Counted from the first letter of the stretch, positions 8,684 through 17,635 are shown. The stretch: DNA of 64,000 nucleotides from Streptomyces sp. JH34 (GCF_029428875.1 NZ_JAJSOO010000001.1:1550001-1614000); one strand, 5' to 3'. Numbers and translations are program-made. Notes: generated by a model from the letters alone, not told the origin.

Positions 8684-10326
8684 GGTCCGAGGACCTCCTC
8701 CACATAGGGCCGGCGGGCGATGAGTTCGGCCGCCGAGCGGTCGGTGAAGGCCGTCAGCGGGCCCGCCAGCACGGTGAAGGCCAGGCCGAGCACGACGGCA
8801 CCGGCGGTGGCGGCGGTCATGGCCCGGGGGGGACGGACGGTGGTGGTGACGGCCTGCCCCTCGAGGGTGGCGGCCACGGTCCGGCCGGCCGGTCCCGGTC
8901 CGACTCCTTCGTCGCCCGTGCCGGGGATGCGGTCGGGGCCGGGATCGTCGTCGTCGTCGCTGTCGTCGGCGGTCTCCAGGACGGTGCCGTAGGCGGCCTG
9001 GCCCGGAGGCTCGGCGCGCCAGAAGGCCAGGTTCCAGATCTTGGCCATCACGTACAGGGTGAGCAGGCTCGTCACCGTAGCTCCGGCGACGAGGATCCAG
9101 GCCCAGACACTGCCGTCCGCGACGCCGGCCCGCATGAGCCCGAGCTTCCCGATGAAGCCCGAGAGCGGCGGGATCCCCGCGAAGTTCATGGCGGGGACGA
9201 AGAAGAGGGCCGCGAGCAGCGGGGCCGACCTGGCCAGTCCGCCGAGCCGGGTGAGCTCGTTGGTGCCGCCCCGGCGCTCGATGAGCCCGGCGACGAGGAA
9301 GAGGCTGGTCTGGACGGTGATGTGGTGGGCGACGTAGAAGATCGCGCCGCCGTACGCCTCACGGGTGGCGAGGCCGATTCCGAAGACCATGTAGCCGATG
9401 TGGCTGATGAGGGTGAAGGAGAACAGCCGCTTCAGGTCGGTCTGGGCGACCGCGCCGAGGATGCCCACGATCATCGAGGCGAGGGCGACGGCCATGAGGA
9501 GGTCCCCGAGCCGGTTGCCGGGGAAGAGCAGGGTCTCCGTCCGCAGCATGCAGTAGATGCCGACCTTCGTCAGCAGGCCCGCGAAGACGGCGGTGACGGG
9601 CGCCGGCGCGGTCGGGTAGGAGTCGGGGAGCCAGGCGGCCAGGGGGAAGACGGCGGCCTTGATGGCGAAGACGGTGAGGAGCATCGCCTGGACCAGGGTC
9701 TGCACCCCGAGCGGCAGGTCGGGCAGCCGCAGCGCCAGTTGGGCGAAGTTGGCCGTGCCGGTGGCGGCGTAGGTCATGGCGATCGCCGTGAGGAACAGCA
9801 TCGAGGAGAACAACGAGATGATCACGTAGGTGGAACCGGCCCGGATGCGCGGTCCGGTGCCGCCGAGCGTGAGCAGGACGAAGCTGGCGACCAGCATGAT
9901 CTCGAAGCCGACGTAGAGGTTGACGAGGTCGCCCGCGATGAAGGTGAGGGAGACCCCGGCGACCAGGATGAGGTAGGCGGGGTGGAAGACGGCGACGGGC
10001 GTCTCCTTGTCCCGGTCCGCCATGCCCTGGCCGAGGGAGTAGACGAGGACGGAGAGGGTGACGGCCGAGGAGACGGTCAGCATCAGCCCGGACAGCCGGT
10101 CGGCGACCAGCGTGATGCCGAGCGGCGGGGCGAAGTCCCCGAGATGGACGGACAGGGGGCCCTGCCGGTCCGCGGCGATCATCAGGGTCACCGAGAGCGC
10201 GAGGACGGCGGTGAGCACGGCGACGCTGATGAAGCGCTGGAAGCGTGCGAGCCTGACGCCGAAGGCGAGGCTCACCCCGGTGGCACAGAGTGGCAGCAGG
10301 ACCGGCAGCGGGACGAGCGCGTTCAT
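8680..10326 (-). CDS. mrpD: Mrp Na+/H+ antiporter subunit D (proton-conducting NuoM/N-like)
   Basis: A 548-residue polytopic protein homologous to complex I NuoM/NuoN. It has about fourteen helices with the conserved LVNLYVGFEIMLVASFVLL segment, the AWLPDSYPTAPAPV broken-helix motif and a lysine-bearing helix near DLKRLFSFTLISHIGY. These are the proton-channel features of the family. The ATG at 10326 overlaps the mrpC stop by 4 bp and is preferred over an upstream start inside mrpC. An acidic stretch (DDSDDDDDPG) sits in the long C-terminal loop before the last helix. Confidence 0.94.
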   Translation of the reverse strand: MNALVPLPVLLPLCATGVSLAFGVRLARFQRFISVAVLTAVLALSVTLMIAADRQGPLSVHLGDFAPPLGITLVADRLSGLMLTVSSAVTLSVLVYSLGQGMADRDKETPVAVFHPAYLILVAGVSLTFIAGDLVNLYVGFEIMLVASFVLLTLGGTGPRIRAGSTYVIISLFSSMLFLTAIAMTYAATGTANFAQLALRLPDLPLGVQTLVQAMLLTVFAIKAAVFPLAAWLPDSYPTAPAPVTAVFAGLLTKVGIYCMLRTETLLFPGNRLGDLLMAVALASMIVGILGAVAQTDLKRLFSFTLISHIGYMVFGIGLATREAYGGAIFYVAHHITVQTSLFLVAGLIERRGGTNELTRLGGLARSAPLLAALFFVPAMNFAGIPPLSGFIGKLGLMRAGVADGSVWAWILVAGATVTSLLTLYVMAKIWNLAFWRAEPPGQAAYGTVLETADDSDDDDDPGPDRIPGTGDEGVGPGPAGRTVAATLEGQAVTTTVRPPRAMTAATAGAVVLGLAFTVLAGPLTAFTDRSAAELIARRPYVEEVLGP

Positions 10327-10916
10327 CCGGCGGCTCCTCGGTCGTCGTGCGTGTCGTTCACGTAGTCCTCCGGATCGGCGCCCAGCACGTCGTGCCACAG
10401 GTCGCCACCGGCGTCCCGGCCCCGGGCCTGCAGTGCGCGGTCGGCGCGCAGCCGGGCACGCAGGCGGTGGCGTTCCTGCCGGTAGCGTGCGCGCTCCTTG
10501 CGGGTGCGTCCGGGCTCCGCCCGGTATTCCTCACGGAGTTCGGCACGCTCCCCCAGCACCTCGGCGCGCAGGAAGATGCGCCGGTCCTCCAGGTCGTCGT
10601 GGACCTCGTCCGTGCCGGTGAGCTGGTAGCTGCGGTAGGCCATCGCGAGCAGGAAGGCCGTGGTGGCGAGCGTGATGACGATGGCGGTGAGGGCGATGGC
10701 CTGGGGCAGCGGATCGGTGACCCGGCGCAGCGGCACCCCGTAGAGCAGGGGCGCGGCGCCGGCCGACCCCGTGGACGAGAGGACCAGCAGGTTGATGCCG
10801 TTGCCGGCGATCACCGCGCCGAGCAGGATGCGGGTGAGCGGCCGGGTGAGCATGAGGATGCCGCCGACCGCGCAGAGGACCACAGCCGTGGCGAGGAGCG
10901 AGACGCTCATGGTCAT
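10323..10916 (-). CDS. mrpC: Mrp Na+/H+ antiporter subunit C with charged C-terminal extension
   Basis: The first 105 residues are a NuoK-like MrpC with three helices (LLGAVIAGNGINLLVL is the signature region). Family members usually end soon after helix three. Here a further 85-90 residues follow, extremely rich in Arg and Glu (for example RKERARYRQERHRLRARL) and predicted to be a cytoplasmic helix. It starts at ATG, overlapping the MrpB-domain stop by 4 bp. The extension has no recognised function and might bind partners or the membrane surface. Confidence 0.92.
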   Translation of the reverse strand: MTMSVSLLATAVVLCAVGGILMLTRPLTRILLGAVIAGNGINLLVLSSTGSAGAAPLLYGVPLRRVTDPLPQAIALTAIVITLATTAFLLAMAYRSYQLTGTDEVHDDLEDRRIFLRAEVLGERAELREEYRAEPGRTRKERARYRQERHRLRARLRADRALQARGRDAGGDLWHDVLGADPEDYVNDTHDDRGAAG

Positions 10917-11467
10917 CGGTTGGGCTCCCCCGTCCCGGAATCGGTCGCCGGGGCCAGCGCGCCCGCCGCCCGCTCGATCTGCCGGTCGACCTTGGCGCCC
11001 AGCGCCCGCACGATGTCGAGGACGACGCCGAGGACCAGCAGATAGACGCCGAAGTCGAAGAGGACCGAGGTGCTCAGGTGGTAGTCACCGAACACGGGCA
11101 GGTGCCCGTGGTAGGTCCAGGCGTGCAGCACCGTGCCTTCCGCGAGGCCGCCCAGGGCGACGGCGGTGGACACGAACAGCCCGAGTCCGGTGAAGAGGCC
11201 CGGCTGCAGCGGCGCGGCCTCCGCGAGTTCGAACCTCCCGCCTGCCAGGTAGCGGGTGATGAGGGCGAGTCCGGCCACCAGCCCGGCGACGAATCCGCCG
11301 CCCGGCATGTTCTCCGCGCAGAACAGCAGGTACAGGGAGAGCACCAGGATGGGGTGGAAGAGGAGGCGCCCCACCACCTCGAAGACGACGGACCTGTGCT
11401 CGGGCGCGAGCGTGGCGCCGGCGGCCAGCCAGCTGCGTTCTGGCGCGGTGTCGTCGCCCTGCGGCAA
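10913..11467 (-). CDS. mrpB: MrpB-domain portion of the MrpA-MrpB fusion, separated by a frameshift
   Basis: This frame encodes a typical MrpB (MnhB) domain, residues FEVVGRLLFHPILVLSLYLL onward, with four helices. In related actinomycetes this domain is normally the C-terminus of one MrpA protein of about 960 residues. Here it lies in a different frame from mrpA. Reading across a run of seven C on the plus strand (11506-11512), with one base fewer, would give an uninterrupted fusion of about 967 residues. If translated alone it could only start at weak codons such as TTG at 11467, with no good ribosome binding site. The gene is therefore either a sequencing error, a real mutation or a slippage-dependent gene. 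Confidence 0.75.
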   Translation of the reverse strand: MPQGDDTAPERSWLAAGATLAPEHRSVVFEVVGRLLFHPILVLSLYLLFCAENMPGGGFVAGLVAGLALITRYLAGGRFELAEAAPLQPGLFTGLGLFVSTAVALGGLAEGTVLHAWTYHGHLPVFGDYHLSTSVLFDFGVYLLVLGVVLDIVRALGAKVDRQIERAAGALAPATDSGTGEPNR

Positions 11468-13817
11468 GCCGGTGAGCCGCCGGCCCGACAGCGTCCACGC
11501 GGTCTCCCCCCCGTAGTTCCTCCCTGTTCATGGAGGCCTCGCTGCGGCGGTGCAGATAGATGAGGCTGGTGACGCCGATCGCGGCCGCCGCGAGGACGGC
11601 GGACTCCCCCATCGTGTCCCAGGCGCGCAGGTCGACGAGGATGGTGGCCACGACGTCCTTGAGTCCGTGGTGGGCGACCTCCTCGACCATCGCGGCGCCC
11701 GCGGGCTCGGCGACGCGTGCGGCGCCCGCCGTCCAGACGGCCACCCCGACCGTCGCCGCCGCGCCGAGCGCCACCGGGATCCGCAGCGCCCTCCGCCAGG
11801 TGCCGATCGACTCCTCGAAGCGCACCGGCAGCCTGCGCAGGACCAGCACGAACACGATCATCGACACCGTCTCGACGCAGAACTGGGTGAGCGCCAGGTC
11901 GGGCGCGCCCTGCACGACGAACAGCAGGGCGGCCCCGTAGCCGGTCAGTCCCGCCAGGACGACGGCCTTCATCCGGCGGCTGACGGTCAGACAGGAGAGT
12001 GCGGCCGCGCAGGTGAGGAAGGCCACCGCGCCCTGGAGCGGGACGTCCCACACCCGGGGGGCGACCGCACCGTCCCAGGGGCGGTCGGTGACCAGCACCG
12101 CGAGCTGGCCGGCCAGCATCACCGCCATGGTGATGGCCAGGTAGCCGGACAGGGAACCGCGCTGGACGAAGCCGGTGATCTGGAGGGCGACGCGCTCCAG
12201 GCCGAGCAGGAGGTGGCCGAACACGCTGTCGGCGGTCGGCCAGGCGACGCGGCGGGAGACCTTGGTGACCGTCCCGCGTACCGCGAAGAGCACGGCACCG
12301 CCCGCCCACGTCGCGGCGGACAGCAGCAGGGCGGTCCCGAGGCCGTGCCAGAGCGCGAGGTGGTAGGGGTCCTCGGGGGCGGGGAAGACGTCGGCGTACG
12401 CGGCGAACAGACGGTCCGTCCATGCCACACCGGGGCCCAGGACCAGCCCGACGACGGCGAGCACCGCGGGCGGGGCGAGGAGCGCGGCGCCGACGCGGTG
12501 GACGGGGGTGTCGGCGACCCCGCGCTTACGGGCGAACGCCCCCCATACGAAGCGCAGGGTGTAGGCGACCGTCAGCACCGAGCCGAGGACGACGACGGCG
12601 AGCGTCCAGCGGTCGGCGGTGTCGCCGTGCAGCAGCGCTTCGAGCGCGGCTTCCTTGGCGGCGAATCCGAGGAACGGCGGCAGGGCGGCCATGGAGGCGG
12701 CGGCGAGCACGCCGACCGCGCAGACGTAGGGCGTGGTGCGGCCGAGTCCGGAGAGCACGCGCACATCACGGGTACCGGCGGCGTGGTCCACGATGCCGGT
12801 GACGAGGAACAGGGCGGCCTTGAACAGGGCGTGCGCCAGGATCATCGCGACCGCGGCGAGCGCCGCGTTCCGGTTGCCCGCCCCGGCGAGCACGGTGAGG
12901 AAGCCGAGCTGGCTGACGGTGCCGTAGGCGAGGACGAGTTTCAGGTCGTGGAGGCGCAGGGCGCGCCAGCCTCCGAGGAGCATCGTCGCTCCGCCCAGCA
13001 CCAGGACGACGGGGCGCCAGACGGGGACGTCGGCGAAGGCGGGGGCGAGCCGTGCCACGAGGTAGACACCGGCCTTGACCATGGCCGCGGCGTGCAGGTA
13101 GGCGCTGACGGGGGTGGGAGCGGCCATGGCGTTCGGCAGCCAGAGGCTGAACGGCCAGATCGCCGACTTGGACAGGGCCCCGCACAGCACGAGGACGACG
13201 GCCACGGACACGGCGAGGGTCGTCTCCGGGGGGTCGGCCACGATCGCGGAGATCCGGTAGGTGCCGGCCGCCTCACCGAGGATCAGGAAGCCGACCAGCA
13301 TGGCGAGTCCGCCGAGCGTGGTGACCGTCAGGGCCTGGAGGGCGGAGCGTCGGTTCTTCTTGAGTTCGCTGGTGTGCCCGATCAGCAGGTACGAGAAGAC
13401 GGTGGTCAGTTCCCAGAAGACGTAGAGGGTGATCAGGTCGTCCGCGAGGACGAGTGCCAGCATGGCGCCGGCGAAGGCCAGCAGGTTGCCCGCGAAGGGC
13501 GCCAGTCGGGGTGAGGTGTCGGTGAAGTAGGACGCGCAGTACAGCAGGACGAGCATGCCCACACCGGCCGCGAGCAGCACCATCAGCTCGGCGAGCGCGT
13601 CCAGGCGCAGGGCCGCCGAGACGTCGTAGGTGGCGATCCACTCCCACGACCAGGTGACCGCCCCGCCGTCCGCCGTGGCGCCCCACTGGGTGAACGCCCA
13701 CACCGTCGTGGCGGCGGGGGGAAGTGCGAGCACGACGAAGGCGTGACGGCCGAGTCGTCGCACCAGCGGCACGGCGCACGCCGCCAGCGCGAAATGACAG
13801 AGGATGAGAACGGTCAC
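11085..13817 (-). CDS. mrpA: Mrp Na+/H+ antiporter subunit A, frameshifted near its C-terminus
   Basis: A NuoL-like large subunit starting at GTG. It carries about eighteen helices, including the proton-channel motif in the WLPNAMAAPTPVSAYLHAAAMVKAG region, and the DUF4040 segment (YGAALLFVVQGAPDLALTQF). Homology ends at HRRSEASMNREELRG. After the G7 run the frame continues for about 140 Arg-rich residues that look like antisense-quality sequence and stop at 11085. The genuine continuation, MrpB-like, is in the other frame and ends at 10913. A, B, C, D, E, F and G follow in order with 4-bp overlaps, so one transcript is likely. Promoter signals should lie in the 160 bp before 13817. Confidence 0.88.
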   Translation of the reverse strand: MTVLILCHFALAACAVPLVRRLGRHAFVVLALPPAATTVWAFTQWGATADGGAVTWSWEWIATYDVSAALRLDALAELMVLLAAGVGMLVLLYCASYFTDTSPRLAPFAGNLLAFAGAMLALVLADDLITLYVFWELTTVFSYLLIGHTSELKKNRRSALQALTVTTLGGLAMLVGFLILGEAAGTYRISAIVADPPETTLAVSVAVVLVLCGALSKSAIWPFSLWLPNAMAAPTPVSAYLHAAAMVKAGVYLVARLAPAFADVPVWRPVVLVLGGATMLLGGWRALRLHDLKLVLAYGTVSQLGFLTVLAGAGNRNAALAAVAMILAHALFKAALFLVTGIVDHAAGTRDVRVLSGLGRTTPYVCAVGVLAAASMAALPPFLGFAAKEAALEALLHGDTADRWTLAVVVLGSVLTVAYTLRFVWGAFARKRGVADTPVHRVGAALLAPPAVLAVVGLVLGPGVAWTDRLFAAYADVFPAPEDPYHLALWHGLGTALLLSAATWAGGAVLFAVRGTVTKVSRRVAWPTADSVFGHLLLGLERVALQITGFVQRGSLSGYLAITMAVMLAGQLAVLVTDRPWDGAVAPRVWDVPLQGAVAFLTCAAALSCLTVSRRMKAVVLAGLTGYGAALLFVVQGAPDLALTQFCVETVSMIVFVLVLRRLPVRFEESIGTWRRALRIPVALGAAATVGVAVWTAGAARVAEPAGAAMVEEVAHHGLKDVVATILVDLRAWDTMGESAVLAAAAIGVTSLIYLHRRSEASMNREELRGGDRVDAVGPAAHRLAAGRRHRARTQLAGRRRHARARAQVRRLRGGGAPPLPPHPGALPVPAVLRGEHAGRRIRRRAGGRTRPHHPLPGRREVRTRGGRAAAAGPLHRTRAVRVHRRRPGRPRGRHGAARLDLPRAPARVR

Positions 13818-13823
13818 GACGGG

Positions 13824-13835
13824 TGTTCCGGAACA
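13824..13835. promoter_or_regulatory. 12-bp palindrome just upstream of mrpA
   Basis: The sequence TGTTCCGGAACA is a perfect 12-bp palindrome ending seven bases before the mrpA GTG. A relatively A+T-rich stretch around 13845-13862 (TATATC and TATTCG on the minus strand) lies just upstream and could be the -10 region. The position suits an operator for the antiporter operon. The half-site order is the reverse of a LexA box. No regulator is known from this window. Confidence 0.35.
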
Positions 13836-13976
13836 AAGGCCACCGAATACAGATATATCCCCCGGCCCGGTTCACCCGTCCGGCGCGCCGCGCGGTCGCC
13901 GGCCCGCTGGTCCCGGTCCGCGTCGGTGGCGGCCGGCTGTCGTCCCGTTGTGGTCACAGAACGGCGTCTGCCCTGT

Positions 13977-14219
13977 TCACCCGTGGTCACACGGCATGAC
14001 GTGGGAGCGTTCCTGCGCGGCGGCCCCGGATCCTTCCGGCCCGCCGCGGAACACCCGGTCGGCGTTCAGGGACAGATGGCGCGGTTCGTCGGGCATCTCG
14101 TCCGGCATCCCGGGGACGGATCCGGTCGCGCGGAGACCGCAGCGCGCCTCTTCGCGCACGGTGATGCCGTCACCGTCGGGTGACCTGTTCACCGTGGGCG
14201 GGGACGGCCCTGTGGTCAT
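13977..14219 (-). CDS. small hypothetical protein (80 aa)
   Basis: An open frame of 80 codons with high G/C at third positions and a good ribosome binding site (GGGAGG eight bases before the ATG). The product is hydrophilic, Pro-, Gly- and Arg-rich, with no signal peptide or membrane helix and no recognised family. It lies in the otherwise gene-free 572 bp between ridA and mrpA. Codon bias and the Shine-Dalgarno sequence argue for a gene. Lack of recognisable homology and its small size argue for caution. The rest of this gap shows only the likely mrp promoter. Confidence 0.4.
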   Translation of the reverse strand: MTTGPSPPTVNRSPDGDGITVREEARCGLRATGSVPGMPDEMPDEPRHLSLNADRVFRGGPEGSGAAAQERSHVMPCDHG

Positions 14220-14389
14220 CGCCGTCGCCTCCCTGTGCGCGTACCCCGGTCTCCAGCGTGACTCCGGAGCGTGTGCACCGCTACCTGGGCACGGCGGGCA
14301 TCCCCGACACTTCGGCGAGAGGGGTGCGGCCGAGCGCACCGCCGCTTCGGCGTGCCCCGCCTCCCGCCGTCGCCCCTCCGCCTCCCGTC

Positions 14390-14791
14390 TCAGTCCAGCA
14401 CGGCGATGCCGTCGATCTCGACCATGGCCTGTTCGTCCCACAGCCTGACCGCCCCGATGACCGCCATGGCCGGATACTCACGCCCCGCCAGCCTCCGCCA
14501 GACGGCGCCCAGTTCGCGGGCGTGTGCGCGATACCCGGCCACGTCGGTGGTGTAGACGGTGACCCTGGCCAGGGCGGTCGGGGCGCCGCCCGCCGCGCGC
14601 AGGGCGGTGAGCAGGTTCCCCAGAGCGGTCTCGAACTGCTCCGGCAGGGTGTCTCCGACGACCTTCCCGTCCCCGTCCAGTGCGGTCTGGCCGGCCAGGA
14701 AGACCAGTCGGCCACCGGTGGCCGTGACGGCGTGCGAGAAGCCGGTGGGCGGGGAGAGTTCGGCGGGGTTGATACGGCTGATCGGATTCAT
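14390..14791 (-). CDS. RidA-family enamine/imine deaminase
   Basis: A 133-residue RidA/YjgF/UK114-type protein with the expected order: SPPTGFSHAV start region, VFLAGQTALDGDGKVVG, then VTVYTTDV, and a C-terminal VEIDGIAVLD. The arginine that anchors substrates in archetypal RidA is not obvious, as in several RidA subfamilies. It overlaps the acyl-CoA dehydrogenase stop by 4 bp and belongs to the 2-aminobenzoyl-CoA cluster. There it may hydrolyse the enamine/imine formed after ring reduction and release ammonia. That role is inferred from the gene neighbourhood. Confidence 0.88.
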   Translation of the reverse strand: MNPISRINPAELSPPTGFSHAVTATGGRLVFLAGQTALDGDGKVVGDTLPEQFETALGNLLTALRAAGGAPTALARVTVYTTDVAGYRAHARELGAVWRRLAGREYPAMAVIGAVRLWDEQAMVEIDGIAVLD

Positions 14792-15921
14792 GCGGGGGTC
14801 TCCCGTGTCGCGTACAGCTCCTTGGCGATGATCGTGCGCTGCACCTCGGTGGCGCCCTCGTAGATCCGGGGGGCGCGGACCTCCCGGTAGAGATGTTCGA
14901 GCAGGTGGCCCCGGCGCAGGGCGCGGGCACCGTGCAGCTGGACGGCCGCGTCGACGACGTACTGCGCGGTCTCGGTGGCGTACAGCTTGGCCATGGCCGC
15001 GCGCCGGGGCACCCCCGGCTCACCGGCGTCGTGGGCGGCGGCGGCCGCGAGGACCAGGAGCCGGGCCGCCTCGGTGCGGGTGGCCATCTCGGCGACCTGG
15101 TGCGAGACGGCCTGCAGGTCCTTGAGCGGGGCCCCGAAGGCGCTGCGGTGCGCCGTGTGTTCCAGGGTCGCGTCGAGCGCGGCGCGCGCCATGCCGACCG
15201 CGAACGCCCCGACGCCGGGGCGGAAGAGGTTGAGGGTGTCCATGGCGACCCGGAACCCCCGGCCGGGTTCGCCGAGCACGTCGTCCGCGCTCACCGGCAC
15301 GCCGTCGAAGTCCAGCGCCCCGACGGGGTGCGGGGACAGCATGTCCAGCGCCTCCCCGGTGAGCCCCGGCCGGTCGGCGGGGACGAGGAAGGCGGTGACG
15401 CCACGGGATCCGTCGCCCTCTCCCGTCCGGGCGAAGACGGTGTAGAAGTCCGCCTCGGGGGCGTTGGAGATCCAGCACTTCTCGCCGGTGAGCCGCCAGC
15501 CGCCACCGCCGGGGGCCGGCCGGGCTGCGAGGGCGAGAGCGGCCGCGTCGGAACCCGCGCCCGGCTCGCTGAGCGCGAAGGCGGCGACGGCGCGGCCCGC
15601 GCGCACCTCGGGGAGCCAGCGTGCGCGCTGGGCCTCGGTGCCCGCCAGACGGACCGGACCGGCTCCGAGGCCCTGGAGCGCGAGCGCGGTCTCCGCCTCC
15701 GTGCATCCGCGCGCCAGCGACTCGCGCAGCAGGCAGAGATCGAGCGCGCCCGAGCCGAGGAGCCGGTCCAGGAGTCCCAGTCCGCCGAGCGCGGCGACGA
15801 GCGGGCGGTTGACGTGGCCCGGCTCGCCCTTCTCCGCGAGCGGCCGGAGTTCCTCACGGGCGAGTGCGTACAACTCTTCGCACCAGGCGGTTTGACCGGG
15901 ATCGAGGGAGAATGCCGTCAT
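14788..15921 (-). CDS. acyl-CoA dehydrogenase
   Basis: A 377-residue FAD enzyme with the usual all-alpha N-terminal domain, the beta-domain signature FALSEPGAGSDAAAL, the WISNAPEADFYTVFA strand and the C-terminal helical region ending in YEGATEVQRTIIAKEL. The C-terminal YEGATEVQRTIIAKEL carries the glutamate region expected for the catalytic base. The ATG at 15921 follows AGAGAGG by nine bases and is preferred over the 43-codon-longer frame. It should oxidise the alicyclic CoA thioester produced from 2-aminobenzoyl-CoA. It is co-transcribed with ridA and divergent from the CoA ligase. Confidence 0.9.
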   Translation of the reverse strand: MTAFSLDPGQTAWCEELYALAREELRPLAEKGEPGHVNRPLVAALGGLGLLDRLLGSGALDLCLLRESLARGCTEAETALALQGLGAGPVRLAGTEAQRARWLPEVRAGRAVAAFALSEPGAGSDAAALALAARPAPGGGGWRLTGEKCWISNAPEADFYTVFARTGEGDGSRGVTAFLVPADRPGLTGEALDMLSPHPVGALDFDGVPVSADDVLGEPGRGFRVAMDTLNLFRPGVGAFAVGMARAALDATLEHTAHRSAFGAPLKDLQAVSHQVAEMATRTEAARLLVLAAAAAHDAGEPGVPRRAAMAKLYATETAQYVVDAAVQLHGARALRRGHLLEHLYREVRAPRIYEGATEVQRTIIAKELYATRETPA

Positions 15922-15944
15922 ACCGGCGCCTCTCTTGTCGCGTC

Positions 15945-15962
15945 TTATCGCGGACCGTTGAC
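15945..15962. promoter_or_regulatory. candidate shared operator, ligase/acyl-CoA dehydrogenase intergenic region
   Basis: The sequence TTATCGCGGACCGTTGAC lies in the 91-bp divergent region of the cluster. A similar stretch, TTATCACCGATACGTGAC, occurs at 21796-21813 before the enoyl-CoA hydratase gene. Their alignment (TTATC at one end, TGAC at the other, with a one-base gap) suggests a common regulator, but two copies are few and chance similarity is possible. Confidence 0.25.
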
Positions 15963-16012
15963 TACCGTCACTCAAACGATACGCTCCAAGGGCTGCAAGG
16001 GGGCGATGCTTC

Positions 16013-17635
16013 ATGAAGCCGTCAGGTACCGCGAGCGCGCACACCGACACCTTCGCGCGCGACCATCTCCCACCCGCCGAGGACTGGCCCGAGCTGGTCT
16101 TCGAACTCCCCGAACTGGCCTACCCGGACCGGCTGAACTGCGGATTCGAGCTGCTCGACCGCACCGTCGCCGCCTTCGGCCCCGACCGGCCCGCCTTCCG
16201 CAGCGGGGACGGATCCGTGTGGAGTTACGGGGAACTGCGCGACCGGGTGGACCGCGTCGCCCGGGTGCTGACACATGATCTGGGCGTCGTCCCCGGCAAC
16301 CGCGTGCTGCTGCGCGGTCCCACCACGCCCTGGCTGGCCGCATGCTGGCTCGCCGTGATGAAGACGGGGGCGGTCGCCGTGACGGTGCTGGACCGGCAGC
16401 GGGCCCCGGAACTCGCCACGATCTGTTCCATCGCCCGTGTCGGCCACGCCCTGTGCGACGTCCGGTCGCTGGACGACCTGCTCGCCGCCGGAGTTCCGGG
16501 GCTGCGCGTCACGACGTACGGAGGCGGCTCCGCCGACGATCTGACGGAGCTCGCGGCAGCGGCCCGGCCGGAACCCTACCGGGCGGTGGACACCGCCGCG
16601 GACGACATCGCGCTCATCGCGTTCACCTCGGGCACCACCGGTCGGCCCAAGGGCTGTATGCACACGCACCGCGACGTGCTGGCCGTCGCGGACACCTTCG
16701 CGCGACACGTCCTGCGGCCGGAACCCGACGACGTGTTCACGGGCAGCCCGCCACTGGGCTTCACCTTCGGGCTGGGCGGGCTGGTCGTCTTCCCGCTGCG
16801 GGCCGGCGCCTCGGCCCTGCTGCTGGAGCAGGCGGGACCCAAGCAGTTGCTGCCCGCACTCGCAGCCCACCGCGTCTCCGTCCTGTTCACCGCGCCGACC
16901 GCGTACCGCGTGATGCTCGACGCGCTCGACGGCCACGACCTGTCCGCCCTGCGCCGTTGCGTCTCGGCCGGGGAGAACCTGCCCGCCGCGACCTGGTGGT
17001 CCTGGTACGAACGGACGGGGCTGCGCATCATCAACGGCATCGGTGCCACCGAGTTGCTGCACATCTTCATCTCGGCGGCCGACGGAGCGATCAGGCCCGG
17101 CACCACCGGCGTACCCGTGCCCGGCTGGCAGGCGCGTGTGGTGGACGAGGACGGCGTGGAACTGCCCGACGGAGAACCCGGCCTGCTGGCCGTGCGCGGT
17201 CCGGTCGGCTGCCGGTACCTCGCCGACGAACGCCAGCGGGTGTACGTGCGCCACGGCTGGAACATCACCGGCGACACCTACGTCCGGGAGCCCGACGGCT
17301 ACTTCCGTTACGTCGCACGCGCCGACGACATGATCATCTCCGCCGGCTACAACATCGCCGGCCCCGAGGTGGAGGAGGCCCTCCTGCGCCACCCCGACGT
17401 GGCGGAGGCTGCCGTGGTGGGCAGGTCCGACGATCTGCGCGGGCAGATCGTGGCCGCGTACGTCGTCCTGCGTGAGGGTGCGTCCCTGTCGGCCGACGAT
17501 CTGCGTACGCACACGAAGGGCGAGCTGGCGCCGCACAAGTGCCCGCGTGCCGTCGAGTTCGTGCCCGAGCTTCCGAGGACCGCGACGGGGAAGCTCCAGC
17601 GCTTCCTGCTGCGCGGGCCCACCCCTCCGGAGTGA
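16013..17635 (+). CDS. 2-aminobenzoate/benzoate-type CoA ligase (AMP-forming)
   Basis: A 540-residue ANL-superfamily ligase. The phosphate-binding loop is AFTSGTTGRPKG (203-214), the GIGATELLHIF motif lies in the middle, the hinge region reads YFRYVARADDMIISAGYNI and the C-terminal catalytic lysine is in RTATGK (K527). The N-terminus (FARDHLPPAEDWPEL) is characteristic of aryl-CoA ligases acting on benzoate or anthranilate. It would activate anthranilate with ATP and CoA, the first step of the pathway. It starts at ATG and is divergent from the acyl-CoA dehydrogenase. The choice of anthranilate over benzoate rests on the neighbouring fused monooxygenase. Confidence 0.87.
   Translation: MKPSGTASAHTDTFARDHLPPAEDWPELVFELPELAYPDRLNCGFELLDRTVAAFGPDRPAFRSGDGSVWSYGELRDRVDRVARVLTHDLGVVPGNRVLLRGPTTPWLAACWLAVMKTGAVAVTVLDRQRAPELATICSIARVGHALCDVRSLDDLLAAGVPGLRVTTYGGGSADDLTELAAAARPEPYRAVDTAADDIALIAFTSGTTGRPKGCMHTHRDVLAVADTFARHVLRPEPDDVFTGSPPLGFTFGLGGLVVFPLRAGASALLLEQAGPKQLLPALAAHRVSVLFTAPTAYRVMLDALDGHDLSALRRCVSAGENLPAATWWSWYERTGLRIINGIGATELLHIFISAADGAIRPGTTGVPVPGWQARVVDEDGVELPDGEPGLLAVRGPVGCRYLADERQRVYVRHGWNITGDTYVREPDGYFRYVARADDMIISAGYNIAGPEVEEALLRHPDVAEAAVVGRSDDLRGQIVAAYVVLREGASLSADDLRTHTKGELAPHKCPRAVEFVPELPRTATGKLQRFLLRGPTPPE

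Noticed and set aside
11550..13514. Long plus-strand open frame opposite mrpA
   Set aside because: Product is rich in Gly, Arg, Glu, Asp and His with no domain; mrpA on the other strand has clear family motifs. It is the expected antisense opening in high-G+C DNA.
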